Assembly (NCBI GenBank): GCA_947470005.1
Contig: CANISA010000100.1
Location: 1 to 6,046 of the forward strand
Reading direction: 5' to 3'
Source of the DNA: Legionellaceae bacterium
GTDB lineage: Bacteria; Pseudomonadota; Gammaproteobacteria; Legionellales; Legionellaceae
Length of the DNA: 6,046 nucleotides
Of this stretch, positions 1-6,046 are shown piece after piece. The position numbers were made by a program, and so were the translations under genes. A model generated the notes under the pieces. That model did no database searches. It saw nothing but the letters and a program-made list of their open reading frames with translations, and was not told where the DNA came from. The stretch's first letter is position 1; the number at the start of each line of letters is the position of its first letter.

Positions 1-2
1 AT

Positions 3-110
3 GAATTTGAGTTGCTGGCTTTGAATGATGCATGGGCGAGTATTCGTGTTGATAACACTAATAAAGGAAATACAGTTGGGGCTGTAATGAGTTTCATTAG
101 AAAACTATAG
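3..110 (+). CDS. C-terminal end of an unrecognised protein (5' part outside window)
   Basis: The third forward frame is open from the left edge and ends at TAG (108-110), giving 35 residues that begin EFELLALNDAW and end AVMSFIRKL. The other two plus frames hit stops within the first 24 bases, so this is the only plausible continuation of a gene entering from the left. The composition looks like an ordinary soluble protein tail, with an acidic-hydrophobic start and a basic end. No domain can be recognised from so short a piece and I assign no function. The stop codon overlaps the start of a strong inverted repeat, as expected for a gene end with its terminator. The gene is convergent with the large minus-strand gene, whose stop lies about 430 bp further right. 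Confidence 0.6.
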   Translation, partial: EFELLALNDAWASIRVDNTNKGNTVGAVMSFIRKL

Positions 111-145
111 ATTCCGTTGTCAAGGCATCCTTGACAACGGAATCT
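109..145 (+). terminator. Perfect 17-bp inverted repeat, probable transcription terminator
   Basis: The arm 109-125 (AGATTCCGTTGTCAAGG) is the exact reverse complement of 129-145, around a 3-base loop CAT. The hairpin starts inside the stop codon of the left gene, as expected for an intrinsic terminator. On the plus strand no T-run follows (GATGGTAAAG comes next). Read on the minus strand, the stem is followed by ATAGTTTT, a weak T-tract, so it may also stop transcription arriving from the large convergent gene. A small palindromic repeat element or protein-binding site is the alternative. Confidence 0.6.
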
Positions 146-247
146 GATGGTAAAGAATATAAATATTAAATAATTTAATGGATATATCTTGATTCACATC
201 GGAAACCCTAGGCTATTTTATCATAATATGAACCAAGGTGCCGTAGT

Positions 248-270
248 TTCGAGTCCCTCCGAGCGCACCA
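248..270 (+). other. tRNA 3'-end remnant, candidate attachment site
   Basis: The bases read as the end of a tRNA gene: T-loop TTCGAGT (248-254), 3' T-stem strand CCCTC (255-259), 3' acceptor strand CGAGCGC (260-266), discriminator A and an encoded CCA (268-270). The 5' T-stem strand does not pair (GTAGT instead of GAGGG), and no D-arm, anticodon arm or matching 5' acceptor strand (GCGCTCG) lies upstream. So only about the last 23 bases are tRNA-like. Integrases of genomic islands commonly target tRNA 3' ends and leave such a duplicated end at the far side of the island. The GCGC...GCGC acceptor resembles tRNA-Arg, but the isotype is a guess. No integrase gene is in view. Confidence 0.6.
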
Positions 271-410
271 TATTTATCAAACTGCTCTCAAAAATAGCTA
301 CGAAAAACCAGGGCGAGTGCTCACTGGTATTGAACCATGCCTAAAATAACGCATCTAATTGATCTTGCAATTAACTATGCAGTACCGAAAAACTAATTTT
401 TCGAGTAACC

Positions 411-470
411 TGTCATTCGACGATCGGCTACAAAACGCCGGAATCGTTTGAAGTTAAAATGGTCGCTTAG
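411..470 (+). pseudogene. IS3-family transposase (OrfB) C-terminal remnant
   Basis: The plus frame ending at TAG (468-470) reads HSTIGYKTPESFEVKMVA from 414. This matches the typical end of IS3-family OrfB transposases (rve-type DDE integrase), where an H-S-x-x-G-Y-x-[TS]-P-x-x-[FY]-E motif sits just before the stop. The recognisable part is only about 18 residues. Further upstream the frame reads FRVTC, which no longer looks like the family, and it meets a stop at 372-374. The catalytic D, D and E residues and all of OrfA are absent, so the fragment cannot be active. A terminal-repeat-like sequence follows directly, as in real IS3 elements, which supports the identification. Confidence 0.75.
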
Positions 471-500
471 CAATGTGTCCGATTTTCCGGGGCCAGATCA
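411..500 (+). mobile_element. Right end of an IS3-family insertion sequence (truncated)
   Basis: This remnant holds the end of the transposase gene and a terminal sequence at about 475-500. Read inward from 500 on the minus strand, that sequence is TGATCTGGCCCCGGAAAATC, followed by GGACAC. A TGA start, a CCCC block, an A-rich stretch and GGACA is the usual layout of IS3-family terminal inverted repeats. The boundary at 500 is inferred from it. The left end of the element is missing, so no target-site duplication can be checked. The interior was deleted somewhere left of about 411. The remnant ends 38 bases from the stop codon of the large minus-strand gene. Confidence 0.65.
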
Positions 501-538
501 CCAATCCACATCGCCGAAGAATGCATCAAAATCTACGT

Positions 539-3500
539 CTAGTAGGCCAACGGCGGCCCGCTCTCTCGGAGCTGAATACTATCAAGCATCAATTGTATAG
601 TTTCATTCGTACTATCGCTACTGCTTAATATTGATATTTCGGCTAATGGTATAGAATGTACGCTATTAGCGCTTATGTTAGTTCCATATTCTCCTGGATT
701 ATTAAGTAATTCAGCAACGAATTCCTTATTACTCGTCGAAGAAAAAATACTGACAGGATTACGCCTTATCTCCAATATGGTTTTAATAATAGCTAACAAT
801 TTTTTTTGATTAGCCTCATCGCATATCCAAACACCAGTGCAACTAGCACTAGTGATAAAGGCCTCAAGTTTTTTCAGCATTTGTACTTTCTTTGAGTTAA
901 ATCCACCAGCAGTCAATCTATTCGTCCCTAGCGCAATTTTTGTGGCTAAGCTAGATATCAATTTAGTGTAATTATTCTTTAGCGTAGAACCTTGGCCTTC
1001 TGAAGAAGAACTAGTATAACGTGCTTTAAATTGCGCTGTTACACTGGATTGTCCCTGCTGTTGGGCGCTTTCATCAACATGTATTTTCAGGTCATCAGAA
1101 ATTACCCCCCTTGCCACGACCTCATCAACAAGCGATCCTTGCAGCGTGTCCACATTAACACGTGTCATCTCGTGTTCGGAGCGTGTCTGCTGTTGGGCAC
1201 TTTCATCAACATGTATTTCCGGGTCATTAGAAATTGCCCCCCTTGCCACGACCTCATCAACAAGCGGTCCTTGCAGCGTGTCCACATTAACACGTGTCAT
1301 CTCGTGTTCGGAGCGTGTCTGCTGTTGGGTACTTTCATCAGAAGGAGTGGCTTTCCCAGCCGAATCTATCGCTTCGTGTTCGACTATGGTATCAAAACTC
1401 GCTGTGATGTCACTCACATTCATGGCGCCTTTCTTAAGGCTTGTCTTTTGTAGCTCAATTAAGTCATGCGATTGCGTCTCACGATATGGCATTATATTTT
1501 TTTTAAACCAAGACAATTTTTCTTGCGTATCATTCTGTAACCATACCCAAGGCTTGGTTTGCTCCGGTGCTGAAAGCTCATTACATTTACCTCCAAATAA
1601 TTGAATTTGTTCCATCAGAACATGGTAGTCGGTATTTGATTGAAGATCGCGCGGTGCATGACCTGCAAGCAATGTATGTTGCGTGGTGCTCAACCATACG
1701 TGTTGCTTTTGTGGTTCACTCTCCATCAGTTTCGCAATCTCATCCGCCTCTTGGTTACTGATAAGGCATGCCGTGATGGTGCTGTTTATCATACGAAATA
1801 AAACCACATCTACGGGCTTTACGTAAAATCCAAGCATGTTTTGTTGTCCTTTATACACGTTTGAATAATTGTCCGTCGCCAAAAGATGAGGTGAAAACAT
1901 CTCTTTGTGCTCGTCTGAAGGACATAGTTCATTTATGGCATTTATGGTGATTGGCCTCCACTTACTATCACCTAGAATGTTGCTTCCATTCATGAATTCT
2001 TGAAGGGTATCGGCGTACCAGTGATGATACTCACGCACCCATAGTTTAGGATTAAACCGCTCTTCTTCAGCCAGTTTTTCGATTTCTTGAGCCACCTCTT
2101 GCTCCTTCATTACCTCTACCTCAAGACCGTCATGATTCGGCTGTGCTCGGCTAATGGTTGTTTTATGACACAAAATAACCGCATCTTGAATCAATTCATC
2201 CATTATGGACAATAATTCATCTGTATTTTGATCAACATTATCTGTTATTTTTGCGTGAATTAAAGATGTTTTCCAATCTGATATCAATTCTGCTTGGTGT
2301 TTTTTTAATAAAACCTCTGTATCTTCTTCGTGAGAAATTCCACCATATTGTTTAAACAATTCCGTTTCGTTTCTCTTAACCAAAAATCGCTGAAATGCCA
2401 TTGCCCATTCATGCTTTGTTTCACTGTCATTATCATCAAGATGTGCAATTCTTTGGATTAAATCATGGCGTATGATATTTTCCATTGCAGCCAAGGTGCC
2501 AATGAACTTGTCTTCTTTTAACTGATCTTTTTCATTTCTTTCCATTTTTTCAAGCAGTTCATCGAGGGAATACTCTTGCATGTCTTGAGGTACAACGATT
2601 TCGATATGCTGATTTTTATCTAAACCTCGCATGCGCATGCTGCCTTGCAGAAAACTTTGCAGATGGGTATTCGAGTCAACCAAACAAATGCCTCCGCTAT
2701 GAGACGCTTGCGCGATATCCATGCCAATAGTATGGGCCTGATCGTAGTAGGTAAAACGCTCCTCGGGCTTACAATCGGACAGTTTACGAGTGATTTCATC
2801 CGCATCACTCGTATCTAAACGTATCGGTGGTTTTTTTTGTTCAACATCTAGGGCATATAAAATATCTTCGTCGTTGTAGTATAAAATGTACTTAATGGGT
2901 GAATGGTTCTCTTTATGAAAGGTAGCCAAAGACGCTGCAACACTGATATTGCTACACCCTTGAAACGTAGCGCTGATATCCATGATAGCGCGTATGGATT
3001 CATTTTTTTCAATACCTATTTTTTTATATAACTTGGGGAAAAAATCAGCGAGATTGTTGAACCCGATTGGGTGTAAACGGGTATTTTTTTCTTTAATCAC
3101 CTCTTGAATATAACCATCAGTGCCCAGTGAGGTCATATGATTAAACGATAGTCTGTGGTGATAGATACTATGATTCCAGGGCGTACCTGATAAACCTTGG
3201 GCCGATCGATACAGATCAACATGATTATACGCATCGCTGTGTAAAATGGTTGGCTCTATCGTAATTTGTGGTAACACACGTTGTTCTAAAAGCCTTAATA
3301 ACAGTGATTTGTTGTGTTTCAAATGTTCGGTTAATGTCTTAATATCACGTGTATTTTTCGTATCAATTGCATGTAATTTAAATGAGGTTCCCTCTAAATA
3401 TTTTGCAACCATTTGTGCAGTCGGAGTGTTTTCCAATTCTTTGTAATGTGCATAATCCCCCTCAAGCTCAGCATTTGAGTCTGCCTTCCATTGCTTGATT

Positions 3501-6046
3501 AACTCAATCAAAAGCAAATCATTTAATCCATCAATGAGCATAGATTGAATCGTATAATTAAGCGTTTCTAATGCATTTCCAAAACGACTGCGTTCATTGG
3601 GCCTATCGTTCGCAGCATAAGGTATAGCCAATGCCCGATTAAATACGTCTGGGTTTGATTTGGATGGACCATAATGCTCTTTATGATGGCGATGTAACGT
3701 CTGTGGCAAGCATCGTAGCTGCTCCTTATACAAAGCAAATGCATCTTTTAATTGTGAGCTCGAGCTTAAAAGAATCACCGAGCTTTCTTTGTCGTTCAGA
3801 TAGGCAGATAAGGCTTTATAAACAATCTCACGATCGTATTTCTCCTCTAGTTCTCTGACAAAATGAATAAGCGGGCTTGACGGATGTGTTATTAATCCAT
3901 CAATGAGCTCGTCTTTGTTATTGATCCAGTGATATGTCATTCTCTCCTGAAGAGGCAGAGGTGTCTGCTCTGGATGCAAATCTTGTGACAAAACATCCAT
4001 GAAGTCATAAAGCTTGATGGTGTATTCAATCAGGTCTGGATTAATTGGCTGCTGCTCACCTAACACGTAGTTTAGTTTTTTCTTCAACAATAAACCTTGG
4101 TGTATTTCATCAATAACGACATCGCCTCGCTGCTTGATTACCCCAATAATTTTTCCAGCCCAAAAAACTTGCTTCTCCCATGAGTTCTCGGGGTCTTGCT
4201 GAGGTTTCGATAAAAGTAATTCCAGGTATTTAAGCTCGAGGGATTGCATCGCCTCGCCTGTTGTGACGAGGTAATCTTTATGGGTCATGATATCAATAAA
4301 TTGCTGATAGATTTGCTCTAACCGTTCGGGAGAACAGTCGCTATCACGATCAAATTCAAACCGGTGGGCTTTTTGTCCAAACAACTGTTGCGATGTACTA
4401 TTGAGATCCGTGTGATTGGTTGAGAGCAATGCGCGTGGAACTTCCACCACAACAAGATTAACGCCAGTGGCTTTCTTTTGCGCAAGGAGCGGTAAAATAA
4501 CCTTTGATTTCCCACCCCCCATGATGACTTTTTCAACGGCCTCATTGAATTGATGGGGATCCGTTGGTTTGGATAATAAATTTTTCAGTGCATCGACCTG
4601 ACGTGGACGAAGCAGTAAGTTTTCCTCATATTGAAACAGCATCGCGGTGGGGTCATCTTGAGCTTCGGGTTGATTTTGGCTCATGAGTACGCTTGCGATT
4701 AAATCTAGATGTGATGGCTCATCGGGCTCATCTTCCGCCTTTTGCAGCGCACGCTCAAGACGGGTCACATGCTGCCGCTCTACCTCCAATGTAACGCACT
4801 GATGAATCATCTGATGTAATTCATTAGCTTGTATTAAATTTAATCCAGTCGACTCAATATATGTAGCAGGATCAGCATCAAAATAACATTTCAATAGCTC
4901 TTGCTTCGTCAATAAGTGGCGTTGAGCTGCACCTATTTTGATGAACAATGCATCTTTTAATTCACGATTGGCAAGCGCAAGTGTTTTTTCCCATTGAGCA
5001 GTTAAGGTCACCTCAAGTAAAGCTTGAATTTTCGATGACTGACTTTTAAGATCCTGTCGAAGAGGAGCCTCTCGCAAACCGTTGCGTGCAATGATTTGTT
5101 GTTTTTGTATACAATCATATTTTAATTGACCTGCGGCAAGCTCATTATCAAGACTCACGCATTTTTTTAACTCTGTTTCATAGCTCCGTTCTTCATTTGC
5201 AAACGCTGTAAGACAGGCCTCAAGCTTAGTTGTGTTAGATGCGAGAATAACCGCCTGTATGGTAAGATCAATAGGAAGTTGAAATGGCTTTGTACTCATT
5301 GAATCATGCTGAAATGTTTCTAGCATCAAGTCGTCCCAAATTGCTCTATTATGGGTAAGCTCCTCTCGAAAGACATCTTGTGCTTCGTAAATTTCAATGG
5401 GAGTGACTGATACTTTTTGAGCAAATTCAAATACAGTTCTAAACGAACTACGCGCATCAAAAGAGCTCGGATTTTCTGTCATTCGGTAAAGGATATTACT
5501 TAGAAAGGGAATGATGGATTCTTGTTTATCTAGTGATAAATGTCGATGCCCCATTAAGTAATGAACACAAAATGCTCTAAGCTTCTCACGCTTTACCTCA
5601 TCATGACCAATTGCAGCTTGTGCATAATGAGGAAAAAAATGTATGAAATCTGATTCGTTAATACCGGATGAGAGTGCCTCAAATGCATCCATTTCTTTCC
5701 CAGCATGTTCAACATTAAATACACTGAAGTAACTCCAAGAGTCGACAATAGAGCGATCTGCTTGTTTTAATAAGTCTCGTCTTATTTCAAAGTTATCTGG
5801 TAGTGATAAATCAATTGGACAAAGCTCTAGCACAGTACTTTTTTTCATGCTTGGAACATGCTCTTCTAAAACCGTTTCAATATCATGTAATCGCCTGGCT
5901 AATGCGCGCGGGATAGATATTAACGAGTCACGAATGGCGTTTAAATGCCTATATTCAGACAGCAGTGCTTTAAGGTTTAAACGCCGCCACTCATAGCCAA
6001 GCGACCCATATGAGGGAGAATTAGTGCGGCCATTGCCATGATAAAA
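539..6046 (-). CDS. Giant DUF3638/DUF3645-type DExH (helicase-like) ATPase, N-terminus outside window
   Basis: The frame ends at TAG (541-539) and stays open to the right edge, giving 1835 residues without a start. The 66 codons before the Met at 5848 read as ordinary coding sequence (for example YGSLGYEWRRLNLKALLSEY), so that Met is probably internal. Numbering from it: a helical, charged region fills about 1-400. The ATPase core (about 405-1090, bases 2579-4636) has a Walker A/motif I (MGGGKSKVILPLL, 443-455; K447), PRALL (471-475), a DEIH box (580-583), SGTP (887-890), YDQAHTIGMD (1035-1044) and QGSMRMRGL (1068-1076), a motif VI-like arginine site. This order, especially AHT-x-G-x-D followed by MRMR, is the signature of DUF3638/DUF3645 proteins, mostly eukaryotic giants of unknown function. 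A charged helical stretch (about 1090-1265), a further structured region (to about 1460), a linker with tandem repeats (1504-1597) and a small helical C-terminal domain (about 1625-1725) follow. ATP binding and hydrolysis is a strong prediction; the substrate is unknown. No membrane segment was seen. A type IV-secreted effector is possible. Confidence 0.85.
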   Translation of the reverse strand, partial: FYHGNGRTNSPSYGSLGYEWRRLNLKALLSEYRHLNAIRDSLISIPRALARRLHDIETVLEEHVPSMKKSTVLELCPIDLSLPDNFEIRRDLLKQADRSIVDSWSYFSVFNVEHAGKEMDAFEALSSGINESDFIHFFPHYAQAAIGHDEVKREKLRAFCVHYLMGHRHLSLDKQESIIPFLSNILYRMTENPSSFDARSSFRTVFEFAQKVSVTPIEIYEAQDVFREELTHNRAIWDDLMLETFQHDSMSTKPFQLPIDLTIQAVILASNTTKLEACLTAFANEERSYETELKKCVSLDNELAAGQLKYDCIQKQQIIARNGLREAPLRQDLKSQSSKIQALLEVTLTAQWEKTLALANRELKDALFIKIGAAQRHLLTKQELLKCYFDADPATYIESTGLNLIQANELHQMIHQCVTLEVERQHVTRLERALQKAEDEPDEPSHLDLIASVLMSQNQPEAQDDPTAMLFQYEENLLLRPRQVDALKNLLSKPTDPHQFNEAVEKVIMGGGKSKVILPLLAQKKATGVNLVVVEVPRALLSTNHTDLNSTSQQLFGQKAHRFEFDRDSDCSPERLEQIYQQFIDIMTHKDYLVTTGEAMQSLELKYLELLLSKPQQDPENSWEKQVFWAGKIIGVIKQRGDVVIDEIHQGLLLKKKLNYVLGEQQPINPDLIEYTIKLYDFMDVLSQDLHPEQTPLPLQERMTYHWINNKDELIDGLITHPSSPLIHFVRELEEKYDREIVYKALSAYLNDKESSVILLSSSSQLKDAFALYKEQLRCLPQTLHRHHKEHYGPSKSNPDVFNRALAIPYAANDRPNERSRFGNALETLNYTIQSMLIDGLNDLLLIELIKQWKADSNAELEGDYAHYKELENTPTAQMVAKYLEGTSFKLHAIDTKNTRDIKTLTEHLKHNKSLLLRLLEQRVLPQITIEPTILHSDAYNHVDLYRSAQGLSGTPWNHSIYHHRLSFNHMTSLGTDGYIQEVIKEKNTRLHPIGFNNLADFFPKLYKKIGIEKNESIRAIMDISATFQGCSNISVAASLATFHKENHSPIKYILYYNDEDILYALDVEQKKPPIRLDTSDADEITRKLSDCKPEERFTYYDQAHTIGMDIAQASHSGGICLVDSNTHLQSFLQGSMRMRGLDKNQHIEIVVPQDMQEYSLDELLEKMERNEKDQLKEDKFIGTLAAMENIIRHDLIQRIAHLDDNDSETKHEWAMAFQRFLVKRNETELFKQYGGISHEEDTEVLLKKHQAELISDWKTSLIHAKITDNVDQNTDELLSIMDELIQDAVILCHKTTISRAQPNHDGLEVEVMKEQEVAQEIEKLAEEERFNPKLWVREYHHWYADTLQEFMNGSNILGDSKWRPITINAINELCPSDEHKEMFSPHLLATDNYSNVYKGQQNMLGFYVKPVDVVLFRMINSTITACLISNQEADEIAKLMESEPQKQHVWLSTTQHTLLAGHAPRDLQSNTDYHVLMEQIQLFGGKCNELSAPEQTKPWVWLQNDTQEKLSWFKKNIMPYRETQSHDLIELQKTSLKKGAMNVSDITASFDTIVEHEAIDSAGKATPSDESTQQQTRSEHEMTRVNVDTLQGPLVDEVVARGAISNDPEIHVDESAQQQTRSEHEMTRVNVDTLQGSLVDEVVARGVISDDLKIHVDESAQQQGQSSVTAQFKARYTSSSSEGQGSTLKNNYTKLISSLATKIALGTNRLTAGGFNSKKVQMLKKLEAFITSASCTGVWICDEANQKKLLAIIKTILEIRRNPVSIFSSTSNKEFVAELLNNPGEYGTNISANSVHSIPLAEISILSSSDSTNETIQLMLDSIQLRESGPPLAY
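1055..1339 (-). repeat. In-frame 132-bp tandem repeat, 2.2 copies, within the large ATPase gene
   Basis: Two full units (1208-1339 and 1076-1207, in coding order) and a 21-base partial unit (1055-1075) lie head to tail. Each encodes 44 residues starting DES-[T/A]-QQQ, continuing TRSEHEMTRVNVDTLQG and closing with IHV. Comparing 1055-1186 with 1187-1318 I count 6 differences in 132 bases, all transitions. Five change the residue (S/P, V/A, D/N, L/P, K/E) and one is silent (agc/agt, Ser). The polar, acidic composition and lack of a hydrophobic core pattern suggest a flexible linker between the ATPase part and the C-terminal domain. The length keeps the frame, and copy number probably varies between strains. 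Confidence 0.95.

Larger units (their letters stand above)
146..538. other. Intergenic recombination zone without an intact gene
   Basis: No credible complete gene lies here in any frame. The first 100 bases are very AT-rich and featureless. They are followed by the 3' end of a tRNA (248-270), then by about 140 bases with no identifiable content (271-410), including a weak A/T hairpin at 386-403. Next come the 3' end of an IS3-type transposase gene and its terminal repeat (411-500). The last 38 bases lead to the stop of the large minus-strand gene and are more GC-rich than the left part. The mix of a tRNA fragment and an insertion-sequence fragment suggests repeated insertion and deletion between two convergent genes. 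No clear terminator for the minus-strand gene was seen between 470 and 538. Confidence 0.6.

Noticed and set aside
190..235. Promoter-like TTGATT followed by AT-rich TATTTT/CATAAT boxes
   Set aside because: Spacing is poor, the region is AT-rich enough for chance matches, and no intact plus-strand gene follows.
194..270. A complete tRNA gene ending in CCA at 270
   Set aside because: Only the 3' end fits; no D-arm, anticodon arm or pairing 5' acceptor strand is present, and the T-stem does not pair.
386..403. Hairpin CGAAAAA-CTAA-TTTTTCG as a terminator
   Set aside because: The 7-bp stem is mostly A/T and too weak, and it is not next to any intact gene end.
1055..1339. CRISPR-like array
   Set aside because: Units are directly adjacent 132-bp coding repeats without spacers and stay in frame with the large protein.
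1031..1604. Two overlapping plus-strand open frames of 140 and 152 codons
   Set aside because: They lie antisense to the large gene over its tandem repeat. Their internal duplication merely mirrors that repeat, and the Cys-rich translations resemble no protein family.
4318..4545. Separate minus-strand 75-codon open frame
   Set aside because: It overlaps the Walker A region of the large gene in another frame and shows no independent coding sign.

Overview
The window is dominated by one very large minus-strand gene (539 to the right edge) encoding a helicase-like DExH ATPase of the DUF3638/DUF3645 type. This family is mainly known from giant eukaryotic proteins and occurs in some bacteria that live inside protists. 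The moderately AT-rich DNA, the tRNA-end and IS3-type remnants beside the gene, and this eukaryote-like product suggest a Legionella-like gammaproteobacterium. Another amoeba-associated lineage, such as the environmental Chlamydiae, is also possible. The taxonomic call is an inference; no housekeeping gene is present to settle it.

Layout from left to right: (1) the last 35 codons of an unrecognised plus-strand gene, ending at 110. (2) A perfect 17-bp inverted repeat (109-145) that starts inside the stop codon and probably acts as its terminator. (3) About 390 bp without an intact gene (146-538), containing the 3' end of a tRNA without its 5' half (248-270) and the last codons plus right terminal inverted repeat of an IS3-family insertion sequence (411-500). 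This looks like a scarred recombination zone. (4) The large minus-strand gene, convergent with the left gene. Its frame stays open through position 6046, so the true start lies outside the window and the Met at 5848 is internal.

The large protein has a helical N-terminal part, an ATPase core with recognisable helicase-type motifs, a charged helical stretch and a conserved-looking region after it. A low-complexity linker follows, carrying a recent 132-bp in-frame tandem duplication, and then a small helical C-terminal domain with a Ser/Thr-rich tail. A role as a secreted effector is plausible from this design but is not shown by the sequence. No CRISPR array, complete RNA gene or intact transposon is visible.
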